Counted from the stretch's first letter, positions 44,301 through 57,191 are shown. The stretch: 64,000 nucleotides of DNA from Mallotus nudiflorus (GCA_947683625.1 CANTUR010000069.1:1302001-1366000); one strand, 5' to 3'. Numbers and translations: made by a program. The notes: generated from the letters alone by a model not told the origin.

Positions 44301-45620
44301 TAGAGCCAATCACTACAATATTTAAGACCATCTTCTCAAGATGTCGATCTAGCTGTAGTTGCATTAATGCTTTAGTAAGTGGATCAACGCCATTTTCATC
44401 TGAAGCTATCTTTTGCAAGATGATATTGCCTTTTCTAATAAGTTCCTTAATAATATGAAAACATCTTTCTATGTGTTTGGATTTTTCATGAGACCTCGAT
44501 TCCTTTGCCAAATCAATGGCTCCATTATTGTTGCAAAAGAGAGGAATCGGGGACTCAATAGAAGGAATGATTCCAAGCTCAATAATGAACTTCTTAATCT
44601 AAACAGCCTCTTTAGTAACATATGATATGGCTATATACTCAGCTTTTGTAGTGGAATTAGTAGCGACACCTTGCTTGGAACCCTTCTAGCTCACTGCTCC
44701 TCCATTACAAATAAACACAAACCTAGAGATAGACTTTCTATCATCTCCATCTTATTGGAAATCATTATTTGTGAAACCATCTATTTGTAAGTCACCTCCT
44801 CCATAAGTTAAGACTAAATCTTTAGTCCTTCTTAAGTACTTAAAGATTGCCTTAACAATTATCTAGTGTTCCATACCTGGATTGGATTGAAACCTACCAC
44901 TCACATTAACAACATAGGCAATATCAGGCCTTGTACACAATATAGCATACATAAAGCTTCCTATAACCAAAGTGTTAGGAACTTTAGCCATTTGCTACAT
45001 TTCCTCGTGTCTTAGGTGACATACACTTGCATAAATGGATACCATGCCTAAATGGTAACAATCCTCTCTCAGAATCAAGCATGTTGAACTTCTTCAACAC
45101 ATTTTCTAAGTATAGACTTTAGGATAAACCTATCATTCTTTTCAATCTATCTCTATAGACTCGAATGTTAAGAATATAGGTAGCTTCCCTTAAGTCTTTC
45201 ATAAAGAAAGTTTTACATAACCATATTTTCACATTTGTAAGCATACCAACATCATTCCTAATTAATAAAATATCATCAATATATAGTACTAGGAAAGTGA
45301 GTTGGCTCTCACTAACCTTCTTATACACACAAGGTTCATCTTCATTTTTTATAAAACCAAAAGATTGAATAGCTTAATTAAAATGATGATTTCAACTCTT
45401 TGAAGCTTGCTTTAGACTATAAATTGATCTATTAAGCTTGCACACTTTGGAATCTTTCTTAGATTCAAAACTTTTGGGTTGCTCCATAAATATTTCTTCC
45501 TCAACAAAACCATTGAGAAAAGTAGTTTTGACATATATTTGCCAAATCTCATAATCATAGTGTGCAATTATAGTGATAAGTATTTGAATGGATTTGAGCA
45601 TTACTACTAGCAAGAAGGTT
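44300..45620 (-). pseudogene. Copia RT and RNase H (decayed)
   Basis: RNase H pieces: CNGGAVS, GVATNSTTKAEYIAISYVTKEAV, IIELGIIPSIESPIPLFCNN, NGAIDLAKESRSHEKSKHIE and DENGVDPLTKALMQLQLDRH, in the right order from about 44830 to 44300. RT pieces: QIYVKTTFLNGFVEEEIFMEQ and LNRSIYSLKQASKS (45392-45613), LTFLVLYIDDILLIRND with the YIDD catalytic pair intact (45119-45328). Stops and frameshifts separate the pieces. The domains copy RNA into DNA and remove the RNA strand in functional relatives. Confidence 0.83.
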
Positions 45621-46930
45621 TCCTCATAGTCAACCCCTTACCTTTGGTAAAACCCTTTTGCTACAAGCCTTGCCTATAGGTATCAACCTTTCCATTAATA
45701 CCAATCTTTCTTTTGAAGATCCATTACAACCTATAGGTATAATACCTTCAAGTGGATTAACAAGTGTCCAGACTTAGTTTGCATACATGGAATCCATTTT
45801 TGCTTTCATTACTTCAAGCCATTTTGAAGAATCTTTATCACATATAGCTTCTTCATATGTAGTAGGATCATAATCATGATTGCTTTCTTTATGAATATAC
45901 AACTCTTACATATCATGTAGAAAACCATATCTCTCTAGCAGATGAGATACCATACTAGATCTTCTAGGAGTTAGTATAATGATGTTTTTAGTGGCATTAG
46001 ACTTTTGATTAACTTGATTGGCTTCATTAAAAGACTCCTCTTCTAATTCTATTTTCCTTCCTTTAACACCTTCTTGAAGAAACTCTTTCTTAAGAAATAT
46101 GGTGTATTTGCTTACAATAATAACTTGTTTAGCAGTAAAATAAAAATAATATCCTAAACTATCTTTAGGATATCTCATAAATCTACCTTGAATTGACCTT
46201 ATATCCATTTTGTTTATTTTCAGCCTTTTAATATAAGTTGGGTATCCCCAAATCCTAACATGCTTAAGACTTGGTGCCTTACCATGCCTTATCGTATATG
46301 GTATGGTAGAAACAAACTTAGATGGAACACGATTTAGAATGTAAGCAGTAGTTTATAATGCAAAACCCCAAAGGAAAGTAGGCAAATCTGTATAGCTCAT
46401 CATTGATCAAACCATATCTAATAAAGTTTGATTCCTCCTTTTAGATACACCATTTAATTGACGTGTGCCAGGTGGAGTTAGTTGTGAAATAATGCCATGT
46501 TCCTTAAGAAATTGTATAAATTAGTACTTAAGTATTCACATCCTCGATCCAACCATAGGATTTAATACTTTTTTCCCGTTTGGTTCTCTACTTGGACTTT
46601 AAATTCCTTGAACTTTTCAAAGGATTCACTTTTATATTTCATTAAATATAAATGTCCATACCTTGATAGATCATCTATAAAGGTAATAAAGTAGAAAAAC
46701 CCACCTCTTTCTATTTGATTAAATGGCCCACGTATATCACTATGTATTATTTCCAAAATTTCATTAACTCTTGCCATTTGTCCAACAAACGGTGATAAGA
46801 TCATCTTGCCTTGGATATAAACTTCACAAGTTGGATTGCTTGAGGTTTCAAGATTACTCAAGATTCCTAATCTTTCCAACTTTGTGATTCTATCACTTGC
46901 AATATGACTTAATCTCAAGTGCCATAGATA
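45621..46930 (-). pseudogene. Copia integrase (decayed)
   Basis: From about 46918: LSHIASDRITKLERLGIL with a zinc-finger-like HIASDR...C region, then FVGQMARVNEILEIIHSDIR, GPFNQIERGGFFYFITFIDD and LSRYGHLYLMKYKSESFEKF. Further on the minus strand (46200-46500) are GTRQLNGVSKRRNQTLLDMV, PTFLWGFAL and LKHVRIWGYPTYIKRLKIN, the C-terminal integrase core. The first D of the DDE triad (HSDIRGP) is present. At least three stops interrupt the domain. Confidence 0.8.
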
Positions 46931-47420
46931 TTTTGGTTAGAAGCATTGTCAATTAGTATTGTATTCACAACATTCACATTAGTTGGATATTAATTATTAA
47001 TGGATTTATTATCAATATAATAAATACCATGTAATACATAACCCATGCTAACTATCTTATTATTAAAATAAATAGTATATACATCTCTTTTAAGTAAAAA
47101 TTTATAATCTTTTCTACTTAAACTAGAAAGAGAGATGATGTTCTTATAAGCATTGGGTACATATAAAACATTACTCAATAACAAAACATGAACATTTAAT
47201 TCAATAGAGGTGGTTCCCATAGCTTTAGCAATAACCCTTGCTCCATCTCCAAACTTAAGAGTCACCTTATTTGACCCTAACCTTTTTTCACTTCCTAGAT
47301 CCTACAAGGAAGAACATATGTTAGAACTAGCACCGATATATAATACCTAAGCATTAGATGAGCTTTTAGAACATTTAGAAATAAATAAATTAGAGAAAGT
47401 CTCACCCTCTCCAATCTTGT
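46931..47420 (-). pseudogene. Copia protease and pre-integrase region (decayed)
   Basis: A 91-codon open stretch (46990-47265) encodes MTLKFGDGARVIAKAMGTTS, then VHVLLLSNVLYVPNAYKNII and SLSSLSRKDYKF, the segment that follows the D-S-G active site in copia proteases. The active-site block itself, expected at about 47280-47345, is broken by a stop. Confidence 0.7.
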
Positions 47421-48250
47421 CTTTCCTTTTATTGATTTAAGGAACTTAGGATAATTTCTTTTCTAATGTCCATCTCCTTGTCTTTTTCTTTGTTCTCAAC
47501 CTTCTTTTTACCTTTATTATTGTTTACACCTCCTAAAGCTTTAGGAACTCTTTCCTTAGCTCTTTTGCTTTTGTTGCCCTTATTCTTCTTATTCTTATTA
47601 GAAGAGGCAATCAAAGAAAACTCCCTCCCTTTTTCATTATGAATAGCCTTTTGGGCTATCATAAGCATATTTGATAATTCTATAAGTGTGCACTTTATTT
47701 TGTTTATATGGAAATTGGCAATGGTTAGCCTAAATAACTTTGAAAGGGATTGCAAGATCAAATCAGTTTGGAGTTGAGCATCCATCATGAAATCTAGACT
47801 CTCATGTTCCTCAATAGAATGAATCATAGAATTCACGTGAGCTCTAACATCTTCACCTTCCTTCATTTTGGCACAAAAAAGCTACTTTGATATCTCATAA
47901 CTAGAGGTCCTACTTTGTTCACAAAAAAACTCTTGTAGGTGAAGTAGGATTTCCTTTGCATTAGTGTACTTCTCATGTTGCCTATAAAGTTCATTGCTCA
48001 TGGAAGCCCACATAATGCAATGTCCTTGTAAGTCATCATCTTTCCATTTTGCAAAAGCGTCACATTCTTCTTGCATAGCATTTGGTGGAAGGGGTTTGGG
48101 AGTAATTTTTCCAAAACATATAAAATAAGTTTAGAGGCAAAAATAACTTTTAAATTTCATAGCCAATCAATAAAATTAGGTCTAGTGAGTCTATGGTTTT
48201 TGAGAATGATGATTAATGGGTTTGATGACCTCATATTATCAAATTGCTAC
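47421..48250 (-). pseudogene. Copia gag (decayed)
   Basis: From about 48240 on the minus strand: NPLIIILKNHRLTRPNFIDW, KWKDDDLQGHCIMWASMSNE and LHLQEFFCEQSRTSSYEISK (47882-48076), then MKEGEDVRAHVNSMIHSIEE (47429-47866), a UBN2-type copia gag. A Lys-rich basic tail follows; no clear zinc knuckle is left. One stop separates the two long open pieces. Confidence 0.82.
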
Positions 48251-49352
48251 AAAATATAATAAGATTATTAGTAATATGACATTATTTGTTACTTCCATTA
48301 GATTTGGTCTTTAATTATAATGGCCTCCCACTAACTTGGGGAATCATATACTTCCAAAGTAGGAAATGGAAATCCCTTATTGGATGGATTTCTAGTGGGT
48401 GATGGAGTTCTTAATGGGTCAGTAATATTCCTTAGGTACACATTACCGTTCTTGGAATATTAGTTCTTATTAAGTGGCAACTCATGCCATTACATCTCAT
48501 GTGAGGTTTTATTAATCTGGCTCCTAATGCTTAGAGATCTCAGGTACACATTATCATTCTTAACCTCTTTACATTGGTTAGGTCCACACTATTGAATCAG
48601 TGTAGTGTATAGATTTGAACACTATAAACCTCAAGTACTCCTATTTGCCATTCTTGGCATATATTGTATCTATACACCCACAACATCTCATGCTTAACAA
48701 TAACACTACATGAATCTCTTGAGCCTTATGTACACCCCTATGTATCCATAGCCAATGGACATAATTCCAAAACCACACATGTTATTGCTTCAATGGAGAG
48801 CCTAAACCTAAATTTAATTTAGAAGATTTTTAGGTCTTTAATTAAGGTCTCACTTTGCACATTAGCCAATTTATATACATATCACATACATATTTACATC
48901 ATGGCATCATTACATAGCATGTAACAACATATACATCACACATATATGTAGAACATGCATGATGGACGCACAAATATGGAGTAATCATAGGCCTTTCTTG
49001 ATCCTATTCCAACTTCTAGAATATATTATTGGCCTTATCTCCCTGGGCTTTGTCACCATCTCCAAGGATCTCCACTTTGAACACTTCAATCTTTATTTCA
49101 TAACTCTTGTGGTTTATAATCAATCCTTGGCATACTAAGGTGAATATTACATCCAAATTCTATCTAATTAACATTTAATTATATACCAAAAAATAAAATT
49201 AATTATTATTACAAAACATAGGATGCAATCTAGATCTATGATCATTCCTTGTATGTATGACATGCAAAAATGAAATAAAATGCAATCCTTGGATGTTTTG
49301 GAATCGATTTGCAATCATACAAGCATAAAAGGCAAAGATACTTAGTCCTAGG
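48251..49352 (-). other. Copia leader, inner part
   Basis: No gene. A short direct repeat AGGTACACATTAYCRTTCTT occurs at 48436 and 48541. It continues, after the Athila insertion, at 61730-62092. Confidence 0.5.
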
Positions 49353-51049
49353 TGATTGAGGGTTAAATTATAATACCCTAGTCTTTAGGACTTAGTATAG
49401 AGCAAGTAGGGTGTCGATCCATAGGGAATTCAGGGTAAATATTGTATTAATCGAATAGGTACTAAGATGGATAGGCAAATAAAATCGTAATAATAATCAA
49501 GCAAATAAATTATAATCAAAACAACTACTCTAATACTAAAACTACAATTACTATAAGTTCTTATCAAAACACATGGAAGAATTACAATAATAATCAATAA
49601 GGATATGTAAATTAATTATTCTTGACTTAATAACTGGAAATTAGTGCGTATAATCTTTAAAAGCAACTCTCATTGCCATATTAAAGTAAAGTTCCTAAAA
49701 GAAACTCTCGTTGTCAATTAGAAGTGTTCCCTCCTATAGTCTATAAGTCCTCTCGATTCATTGTAGAGATAGGAAGAAACCATAAATGACATTATGCCAA
49801 ACAAATCCTAAAAAGTAACTCTCATTATTAGATTAGGATATTCTCGTCTAGAGTCTGCAAGTCCTCTTGGTTCATTATAGAGGTAGACAAGGAAACACAA
49901 GTAAAACTACTAAATATCCCTTAAGATGAATTCCTTGTCTCCAAGTGAATTCATTACTTAAGTGAATCCAATTAAAGTTCCATTGAATTATTCCAACTCT
50001 CATTGTAAATAAACCAATTTACAAGTTACATATGGTGATCAAGCATACATAACACAATTATGTACTAATTGAATTCAAATCAAACAAGCAAGTATGAGTA
50101 TGTAATCCTTATTCAATCAACATTGCGATTCCTTCAAATACTTAGCCACTATACATGGTTAATTAAATCAAGAGACAATAAAAAACAATATAGAAGAGAA
50201 GAGATTGAGTTTATACAACCCTTTTAATTTGTCTTCTAGCCGAAAATGATCTCTCTTGCATAAATGATCTACTTCCTTATTTTTTGAATAATAGACAAGA
50301 TAATAGAAAAGAAGAATGCACTCCTAAATTCCATCTTGAATTCTATATGAATTATATCTTAATTCTATCTCAATTCTATATATGTTCTATCTTGATTCTA
50401 TTTTTGTTCTATATCTATTCTATCTTGATTCTATATCTTTGTACAAGGCACTAATGACCTATATATATAGGCCTTAGAAGTGGTTACAAAAGGTTACAAA
50501 ATAGACAGGTACCCTTTGACATGAAGGGTTACAACCCTATACAGAATACATAACTTCCAGAGCATTTTTGTCTATTTAATAACTCTATCTCTAGAAAGTC
50601 CCTTCATTAAAGTTCTATATCTTCAATTCGTCTTTCCAATGCAACTTGAATCACCTCATTTGGATGTCTGTAGAGAAAGTTATGACCAAAATATGAAAAT
50701 TGCTCAATCCAGAATCTTCTAGGCCTTTTGTCCCTATGCCGAGTCATTCCAGGGTGCCGACTCGTTAGGGAAGCTTTCAGTAACGAGTTATCCCATGTGT
50801 AACAACTCATGATAGTCTTAAATCCTTCAAGAGTAAGTCTTTTTTCCTTCCAACTTGTTTTAACCAAATCCAATCCTTTTCCAATGATCATTAGACCTAA
50901 AAACACATCAAAACATATAGACAAACCTAAAATGCATTTGGAAGATAGAAATCATATAATAAGAACATAAAAACACAAAATCACAAGCAAAATAAACAAC
51001 ATAATTACTAAAAGACTCCTAAATAAGTATGCATATTTGTGCTATATCA
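49353..51049 (-). repeat. 3' LTR of Athila-type element (1697 bp)
   Basis: It aligns along its length with 60051-61729. On the minus strand it starts TGATATAGCAC after the polypurine tract. It contains a short-period TTCTATCTTGATTCTATAT array (50334-50450) and, at 50732-50815, GAGTCATTCCA and AACGAGT motifs also seen in the internal spacer at 53927-54192. Confidence 0.95.
50334..50450. repeat. Short-period ATTCTATCTTG array in Athila LTR
   Basis: TTCTATCTTGATTCTATAT-type units of about 10-24 bp recur; the same array is at 61027-61140 in the other LTR with a slightly different unit order. Confidence 0.8.
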
Positions 51050-51066
51050 AACTCCCTTATACTTAG
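51050..51066 (-). promoter_or_regulatory. Polypurine tract of Athila-type element
   Basis: The minus strand reads AAGTATAAGGGAGTT directly before the LTR start TGATATAGCAC. Confidence 0.85.
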
Positions 51067-52500
51067 ACTTTGCTTGCCCTCAAGCAATTGAAGATCTAAG
51101 ATAAAAAAGCTAACAAAATTTTCATTTTACTCCAAATAGAAATAGCCACCATACCAAGCCAATTTAATTAAGAACAAAGATAGAAAAGATAATATACTTT
51201 TAATGCTCAACAATGATAAAATAAACAAGCCTCATAGTATAAGTAACAAGTTTACCTAATTATCTCAATTTACTAAGAGTAAAATAAAAAATACAAAGTC
51301 AAAATTCTAACCAAGCTATGTAGACCAAATAGTCATGTTTCAAACTTAGGAACTCTAGAGGCAAGAGTAAGTTTTGAGACAATTTTAAGCACACTCATTA
51401 ACTCACTCTTCACATGGCATTTTTAGACAAATTTTTTTTTTCAATGCTGGATGTGCTCTTTCCGAATGAATGCAAATGAGGAGCAAACACAAATGCACAC
51501 AACTTACTCGAGAAACATCAACTTATGACATTATACATCTCTTTCAAAATGAATGCGACTAAGGAGCATACTCATTTGAACACAACTTACTCGAGAGGCA
51601 TCATATCACAAGCATTATTTACTTATTATTATTTTTTATTTTATTTTATTTTATTATTTTTTAATAATAAGTCCTCTTCCATTATTGAAAAGTGAGTGTT
51701 TAAGTATTATGGCTATAGTTTCTCTAAAATTACTTAAGACTCTAAGAATACGTATGTTTAAAACATTACTAACTAGCCTTAAGCATAATTAGCAAGTTGA
51801 CTAATACATTTTTTAGATTTTAGAAATAACAAAAAGAGATAAAAGCAATAAACTTATAACTTATACTACATGAAACTTAAACTTTCTACCAATTGAGCAT
51901 TAAAAATTTAACAAAACATAATAACTTTGATCAAAATCAAAAAGACTAATATGGATGGCTACTATTATATATATGAGCAAAATGAATGAAAAAGATAGTG
52001 CAAACATGCAAACATGATAGAAAAAAAAACAAAAAACACAAACACAAATATAAAACACACAAAGCACAAACATATATATATATACAACATCCTAATATAT
52101 ATAACTAGTATCCTTCCTCCTATACTTAAAACATGCATTGTCCCCAGTGTATGGAAAAATAAAGAAGGAAAGGAAAATAAGAACTTCCCTAGTCATCGAT
52201 GGGAGTGGTGGGTGGAGAGTCAATGGAATAACTGCATTGAGTGAAATACTTGTCCAATTTGTACTCCATCTTGCGTTGGTGATGATTGAGTTACTATTGA
52301 TAAAGTGCTAAGGCATTTAATTTCCCTTTCATTCAAATTTGGTTATTCATAATTTGATCCCATATAGGTGGATGATCACTTGAAGAACTCAGTGCACTTT
52401 AGAGGGGATATGTAAGGAGGGGAACATCTCTAAAAGGTTAGTATTATGGAAGCTCCTCTACTTCCTTGTCCTCCTCTTCATCCTCTTCCATGGGTTGGTG
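51067..52500 (-). other. Athila 3' untranslated region
   Basis: AT-rich, without a supported frame. A pair of related blocks with AATGCRAMTRAGGAGCA and AACTTACTCGAGARRCATCA lies at about 51470 and 51560. Confidence 0.5.
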
Positions 52501-53411
52501 GATTGGTCCTCAACTTAGGTTACCTTGGGAAGGCCTCGCCAATAAGATTGTGAGCGAGCAGGAATGAACGTTAAACCTGCATCAACAACTTCTCCTCTTA
52601 TGAGGGCATGGTTAGTGAAATAAGAACACTTGACTTTTCGAGTGTAATTTCCAAGATTGATATTCAAGGCTTTAGCAATAATTGTGACAACATGACCATA
52701 GGTCAAGGGTGCATCCTTACGTGGTGCACAAGACAACAATTGGTTGAAAATCCAATAGGTCCAAAAAACTTGTTTTCTATTATGAATGCATCATATGAGA
52801 AATATCTCTTGTACAAAGATCTTATTGAATTCAGATTTATGAAAGACAAGACAAGCAAGGACTTTAAGTAGCAACCAATACTTCATATCCTTTATGAACA
52901 TTGCTTTGGCTTTCTTGGGTTGAAAGGGAGTGTGCAAATCAGTCAAGAAACTCCAAAACTCATTCAACTTAAAGTTAGAAGGAGGGTCACATAGCCTATC
53001 CTTTTTGAATCCAAACACTCTACTCATGAAACTATAAGTGAGTTGGTGTTGTTTGCCTTCGAACCTAAATTCCAGGATTTATAAGTTGGTGGCATTAACA
53101 TCAAGAGTGGTGTAAAATTTAGTGATTAAATCCACATATGTGTCCTCATGCATTGAAATAAACTTTTTAAGACCACATTGGTTAAGCATTCTATCAAACT
53201 CATCAAACATATCTATTCTACTCAAGAGAGAGTTAGGCATATACTTATAAGCCAATATTTCTCTAAATTTGATGTTGGAAAGCTTAGCCCCTTCCTCATG
53301 TGATAGGATGAGGAACTTGGCCTTGTAGGTCTTGTTTAGATTCTCCTCTTCCTCTTGAGGAGATTCTTCAACATGAGGTCTCTTGGATGTTGATCCTCTA
53401 GTCTTACCCAT
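52500..53411 (-). pseudogene. Athila ORF3, env-position protein (decayed)
   Basis: Three open pieces in order on the minus strand: MGKTRGSTSKRPHVEESPQE with an acidic, basic N-terminus and FDRMLNQCGLKKFISMHEDT (53079-53411), MSRVFGFKKDRLC...FWSFLTDLHTPFQPKKAKAM (52791-53027), and MLSCAPRKDAPLTYGHVVTI...LPKVT (52515-52739). The layout resembles the Athila ORF often called putative plant transposon protein, including the region around a hydrophobic LLLKVLACLVFHK stretch. It lies after pol, where env sits in retroviruses, but I see no signal peptide and no clear membrane anchor. Role unknown. Stops at about 53030-53080 and 52740-52790 break it. Confidence 0.6.
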
Positions 53412-54531
53412 ATTTCTAAAATTGCTTGAATAGAAGTAGTAATAGAAATGCAGAAATATGAAGATGATAAAAATGAAAATAAAGTAAAAAAAATAGAGAA
53501 AATGGAAAGGAAAGGAGTAGAGATTTCGATTAGGGCTTTTGTAAAAAGAAAATGGAAAGAGTTTTTATAGGGAGAAGAGAGAATGGGGAAGATGAAAGAG
53601 TAAAAGTCTTATCAAAATTCGTATAGACTCTTAAGGGTGGGTTTTATGAGTGGTGTGGGTGGTAAAAAGGGGGTATATATAGGTGTAGAAGGAGTGTAAG
53701 ATATATGAAAAGGTGTGTGAGAAAGGGTTGAAAAGATATGTTTGAAGGTGAAAAGGCGTATGGGGAAGTGAAAATATATGACACCTCTTGAAAAATGAAA
53801 CACCTTTTCATTCAATTTTGAATTAAAAATCAAATAAAAACTAATAAAAAGATGTTAAAAACATAAATCCAAAATTGATAAAAGTGTATGTGTGTGTAAA
53901 ATCAAAAAATGGAAGTTAGTTGTAGGTGTCACGACTCAGCACGGATGGGACGAGTCGTGACACTTGCTTTATGTAATGACTCAATCCACTGGAATGAGTA
54001 GTGACATTTTGATTTGGGTTGTGTCGAGTCATTCCATGTGTAACGAATCAGCACGATGGGTTATTGTAATGACTCGGTCCATTGGAATGAGTTGTGACAC
54101 TCTTATGTAATTTGTGTCGAGTCATTCCAAATGTAACGACTCGGCATGATATGTCTCTATTATGACTTGTTACGGTGTAACGAGTCGTGACAATATGAAA
54201 AAAATGAAAAAATATTTCTAAGTCCTATTCTAAATAATATGTATAAAAGGAATGCATAAAAATTGTATCAAAAACCAAAAATATACTAATTAGAAACCAA
54301 ATGTATACTAAAAGGAAAATAATGAAATTCTAATAATGAAATGCATATGAATAAGAAAAATTGAACTAAGAAAAGCAACAAGAAAAATGTGTAAAATAAA
54401 AATTTTGAAAAGAAGTTTATGAGTAATGAAATGTGAAGTGAAATTGCTAAAAAAAATGAAAATGAAATATAAACATAGAATAGAAATGCATAACAAAATA
54501 AAAATGTGTTAGTGAACGTACCTTAATTCCT
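53412..54531 (-). other. Spacer between integrase and ORF3
   Basis: Non-coding on both strands apart from short accidental frames. It contains a cluster of inverted and direct GAGTCGT/AACGACTC repeats at 53927-54192, listed separately. A splice acceptor or internal promoter for ORF3 would be expected here but I cannot identify one. Confidence 0.5.
53927..54192. repeat. Direct and inverted GAGTCGTNACA repeats
   Basis: TGTCACGACTC (53927-53937) and GAGTCGTGACA (53952-53962) are a perfect 11-bp inverted repeat with a 14-bp loop. Then about 95-bp units follow, each with GTGTCGAGTCATTCCA, TGTAACGAMTCRGCACGAT and AATGACTCRRTCCAYTGGAATGAGT, two and a half copies in all, closing with GTAACGAGTCGTGACAA. 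Confidence 0.85.
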
Positions 54532-55720
54532 TTAAGTCTTAGAAAGGTATATAGTTTGACTTGAAGTAGTTGCCTCACCGATCAAGTAGGGTTTGATGCA
54601 GTGTCCATTTACCTTAAATGTTTCACCCTTATCATTCGATATCTCGATGGCACCATAAGGATGAACTTTGACAACTTTAAACAGACCCGACCATCTAGAC
54701 TTTAACTTACCCAGAAACAACCTTAATCTTGAAGTGTAAAGCAAAACAACCTCTCCTTCATGAAAGTCTTTCTTCACTAAATGCTTATCATGCCACAATT
54801 TAGTCCTATCCTTGTACAACTTTGCATTTTCATATGCATTCATCCTTAATTCATCCAATTCATTGAGTTGAAGCAACCTCTTCTTTCCTTCCTTCATCAT
54901 ATCAAAGTTCAGAGCTCTAGTTGCCCAATATGCCTTATGCTCAAGCTCAATAGGTAGGTGACATGACTTCCCATATATAAGCTAATAAGGAGTAAGGCCT
55001 ATTAGAGTTTTAAATGTTGTCCTATATGCCCATAATGCATCATCAAGCTTCAATGCCCAATCTTTCCTTGAAGAAGAAACTGTTTTCTCAAGAATCCATT
55101 TAATCTCCCAATTACTTACCTCAACTTGCCCACTTGTTTGTGGGTGATATGGAGTGGCAACCTTATGTGTCACTCCATATTACTTCAATAGATCTTCTAT
55201 CAGATGATTGCAAAAATGGGAACCTCCATCACTTATCAATGCCCTAGGGGTACCAAATCTAGGGAAAATGACCTTCTTAAGCATTTTCTTGACTATTCTA
55301 GCATCATTGGTCAAGGCTGGCATGCATTGCCTCAACCCATTTTGAAACATAATCAACCATAACCAAAATATACTTGTAGCCTAAAGAGCTAGGAAAAGGA
55401 CCCACAAAGTCTATTCCCCATACATCAAAAATTTCAACTTCAAGAATTCCTTTCAAAGGCATTTCATGCTTCCTAGATATGTTACCCATCCTTTGACATC
55501 TATCACATGAGAGCACAAATTCTCTAGCATCCTTAAATAAAGTAGGCCACCAAAAACTAGATTGAAATACTTTAGATGCTGCCTTTGATGCTCCAAAGTA
55601 TCCTCCAACTTCTAAGGAATGATAATGCTTTAAAACTTCTTGAACTTCATCTTGAGGTATGCACCTTCTAATTAATCCATCCGCACACCATTTTTATAGT
55701 AAGGGCTCCTCCTAATAGTA
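54532..55720 (-). pseudogene. Athila integrase (decayed)
   Basis: Minus strand: CDRCQRMGNISRKHEMPLKG (zinc-finger end), FDVWGIDFVGPFPSSLGYKY with the first catalytic D, KYILVMVDYVSKWVEA, then TPYHPQTSGQVEVSNWEIKW with the glutamate of the DDE triad, KDWALKLDDALWAYRTTFKT, and a C-terminal GPY-like part with FKVVKVHPYGAIEI. The middle D region (about 55190-55290, GTPRALISDGGSHFCN type) is present but broken by a stop. It would insert cDNA into the genome. Confidence 0.85.
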
Positions 55721-56263
55721 AAATCTGCTATCATGCAAAAAAATTTTCTTTTGTTTATAATCCATACCATAAGGTAGAACTCTTCTTACCAGATAATTGG
55801 TGGTGTCGGCGAACCATGGAAGTTCTTTCGATGTAATATTCAGAAGATGTTCACCATGAAATGACTCAATGATTGGGACACCATCATCAAGTTCTCTTAA
55901 TCCATCTTGGTCTAGCCTTGATAAATGGTCCACTACTAGATTTTCACTCCCTTTTTTATCTCAAAGTTCCTAGTCAAATTCTTGCAACATCAAAATCCAT
56001 CTTAAAATTCTAGGTTTTGCATCCTTCTTGCTTAAAAGATATTTAAGAGCAACATGATCATAATAAACAATCACTTTTTTCCCCATAAGATATGATCTAA
56101 ACTTTTCAAATGCATAAAAAATAGCTAGTAGCTCCTTTTCTATAGTGGTGTAGTTGCTTTGAGCTTCATCAAGTAGTTTACTTGCATAATATATCACATA
56201 AGGCTTGCCTTCCTTCCTTTGACCCAACACAGCTCCCATAGAAAAATTGCTAGCATCACACAT
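55721..56263 (-). pseudogene. Athila RNase H and connection (decayed)
   Basis: A 97-codon open piece (55970-56263) begins MCDASNFSMGAVLGQRKEGK, with catalytic D, then YYASKLLDEAQSNYTTIEKE, LLAIFYAFEKFRSYL and YYDHVALKYLLSKKDAKPRI, and LILQEFD. This is a Ty3/gypsy RNase H; D of TDH is retained as YYDH. The following DHLSRLDQDG piece (55712-55933) is the tether to integrase. A frame break lies at about 55940-55970. Confidence 0.85.
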
Positions 56264-57180
56264 TATTTGAAATGGCTCTTATCAATTAGGTGGTTGTAAA
56301 ATAGGTGCAAATACAAGAGCGCTTTTCAAGGTGTTAAATGCATCAAGACACGCATAGTTGAATTCAAAGACTACATCCTTAGCAAGTAACTTACACAATG
56401 GCTTTGCGACCTTTGAAAAATCCTTGATAAATCTCCTGTAAAACCCTGCATGTCCAAGGAAGCTTCTTATGTCCTTAACACATTTGGGAGGTGATAATTT
56501 ATCGATTACTTCTATCTTTTCTTTATCAACTTCAATGCCTTTCTCTGAAATTGAGTGACCAAGAATGATTCCTTCTTATGCCATGAAATGACATTTCTCC
56601 CAATTCAAGACCAACCATGCTTGATACACCTATCAAGAACTTTAGAGAGATTGTCTAAACAATGTGAAAAGTTAGTACCATAGACACTAAAGTCATCCAT
56701 AAAAACTTCTACATAATCATCAAGCAAATCACTAAATATTGACTACATGCATCGTTGAAAAGTTGTAGGTGCATTACATAAACCAAAAGGCATGCACCTA
56801 AAAGCAAAAGTACCATAAGGACATGTAAAAGCAGTCTTAGGTCGGTCTTTAAGGTGAATAGGGATTTGATAAAATCCACTAACTCCATCTACGTAACAAA
56901 AATAAAAGAAATTAGCTAGCCTCTCTAGAACTTGGTCAATAAAAGGCAATGGGAAATGATCCTTCCTAGTTGCTTTATTCAATTTACGATAATCAATGCA
57001 TATATGCCATCCAGTGACAGTTCAAGTAAGTATCAAATCATTAGACTCATTCCTAACGACAATTAAGCCTCCCTTCTTTGGAACAACTTGAATGGGGCTT
57101 TCCCAATTACTATCACTAATAGAATAAATGATTCCATTGTCAAGCAACTTAATCACCTTTTTCTTACCACTTCTTTAAGA
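56264..57180 (-). pseudogene. Athila reverse transcriptase (decayed)
   Basis: Minus strand: NKATRKDHFPLPFIDQVLER, FYFCYVDGVSGFYQIPIHLK, KTAFTCPYGTFAFRCMPFGL, CNAPTTFQRCM, a stop, then SIFSDLLDDYVEVFMDDFSV with an intact FMDD catalytic pair. The RT thumb and connection continue to 56264 with several stops. Order and motifs are those of Athila/Tat RT. Confidence 0.87.
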
Positions 57181-57191
57181 GTGGGATTCAA

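Noticed and set aside
52014..52244. Small plus-strand Lys/Asn-rich frame in the Athila 3' region
   Set aside because: AT-rich repeat-like composition, no conservation visible, wrong strand for the element.
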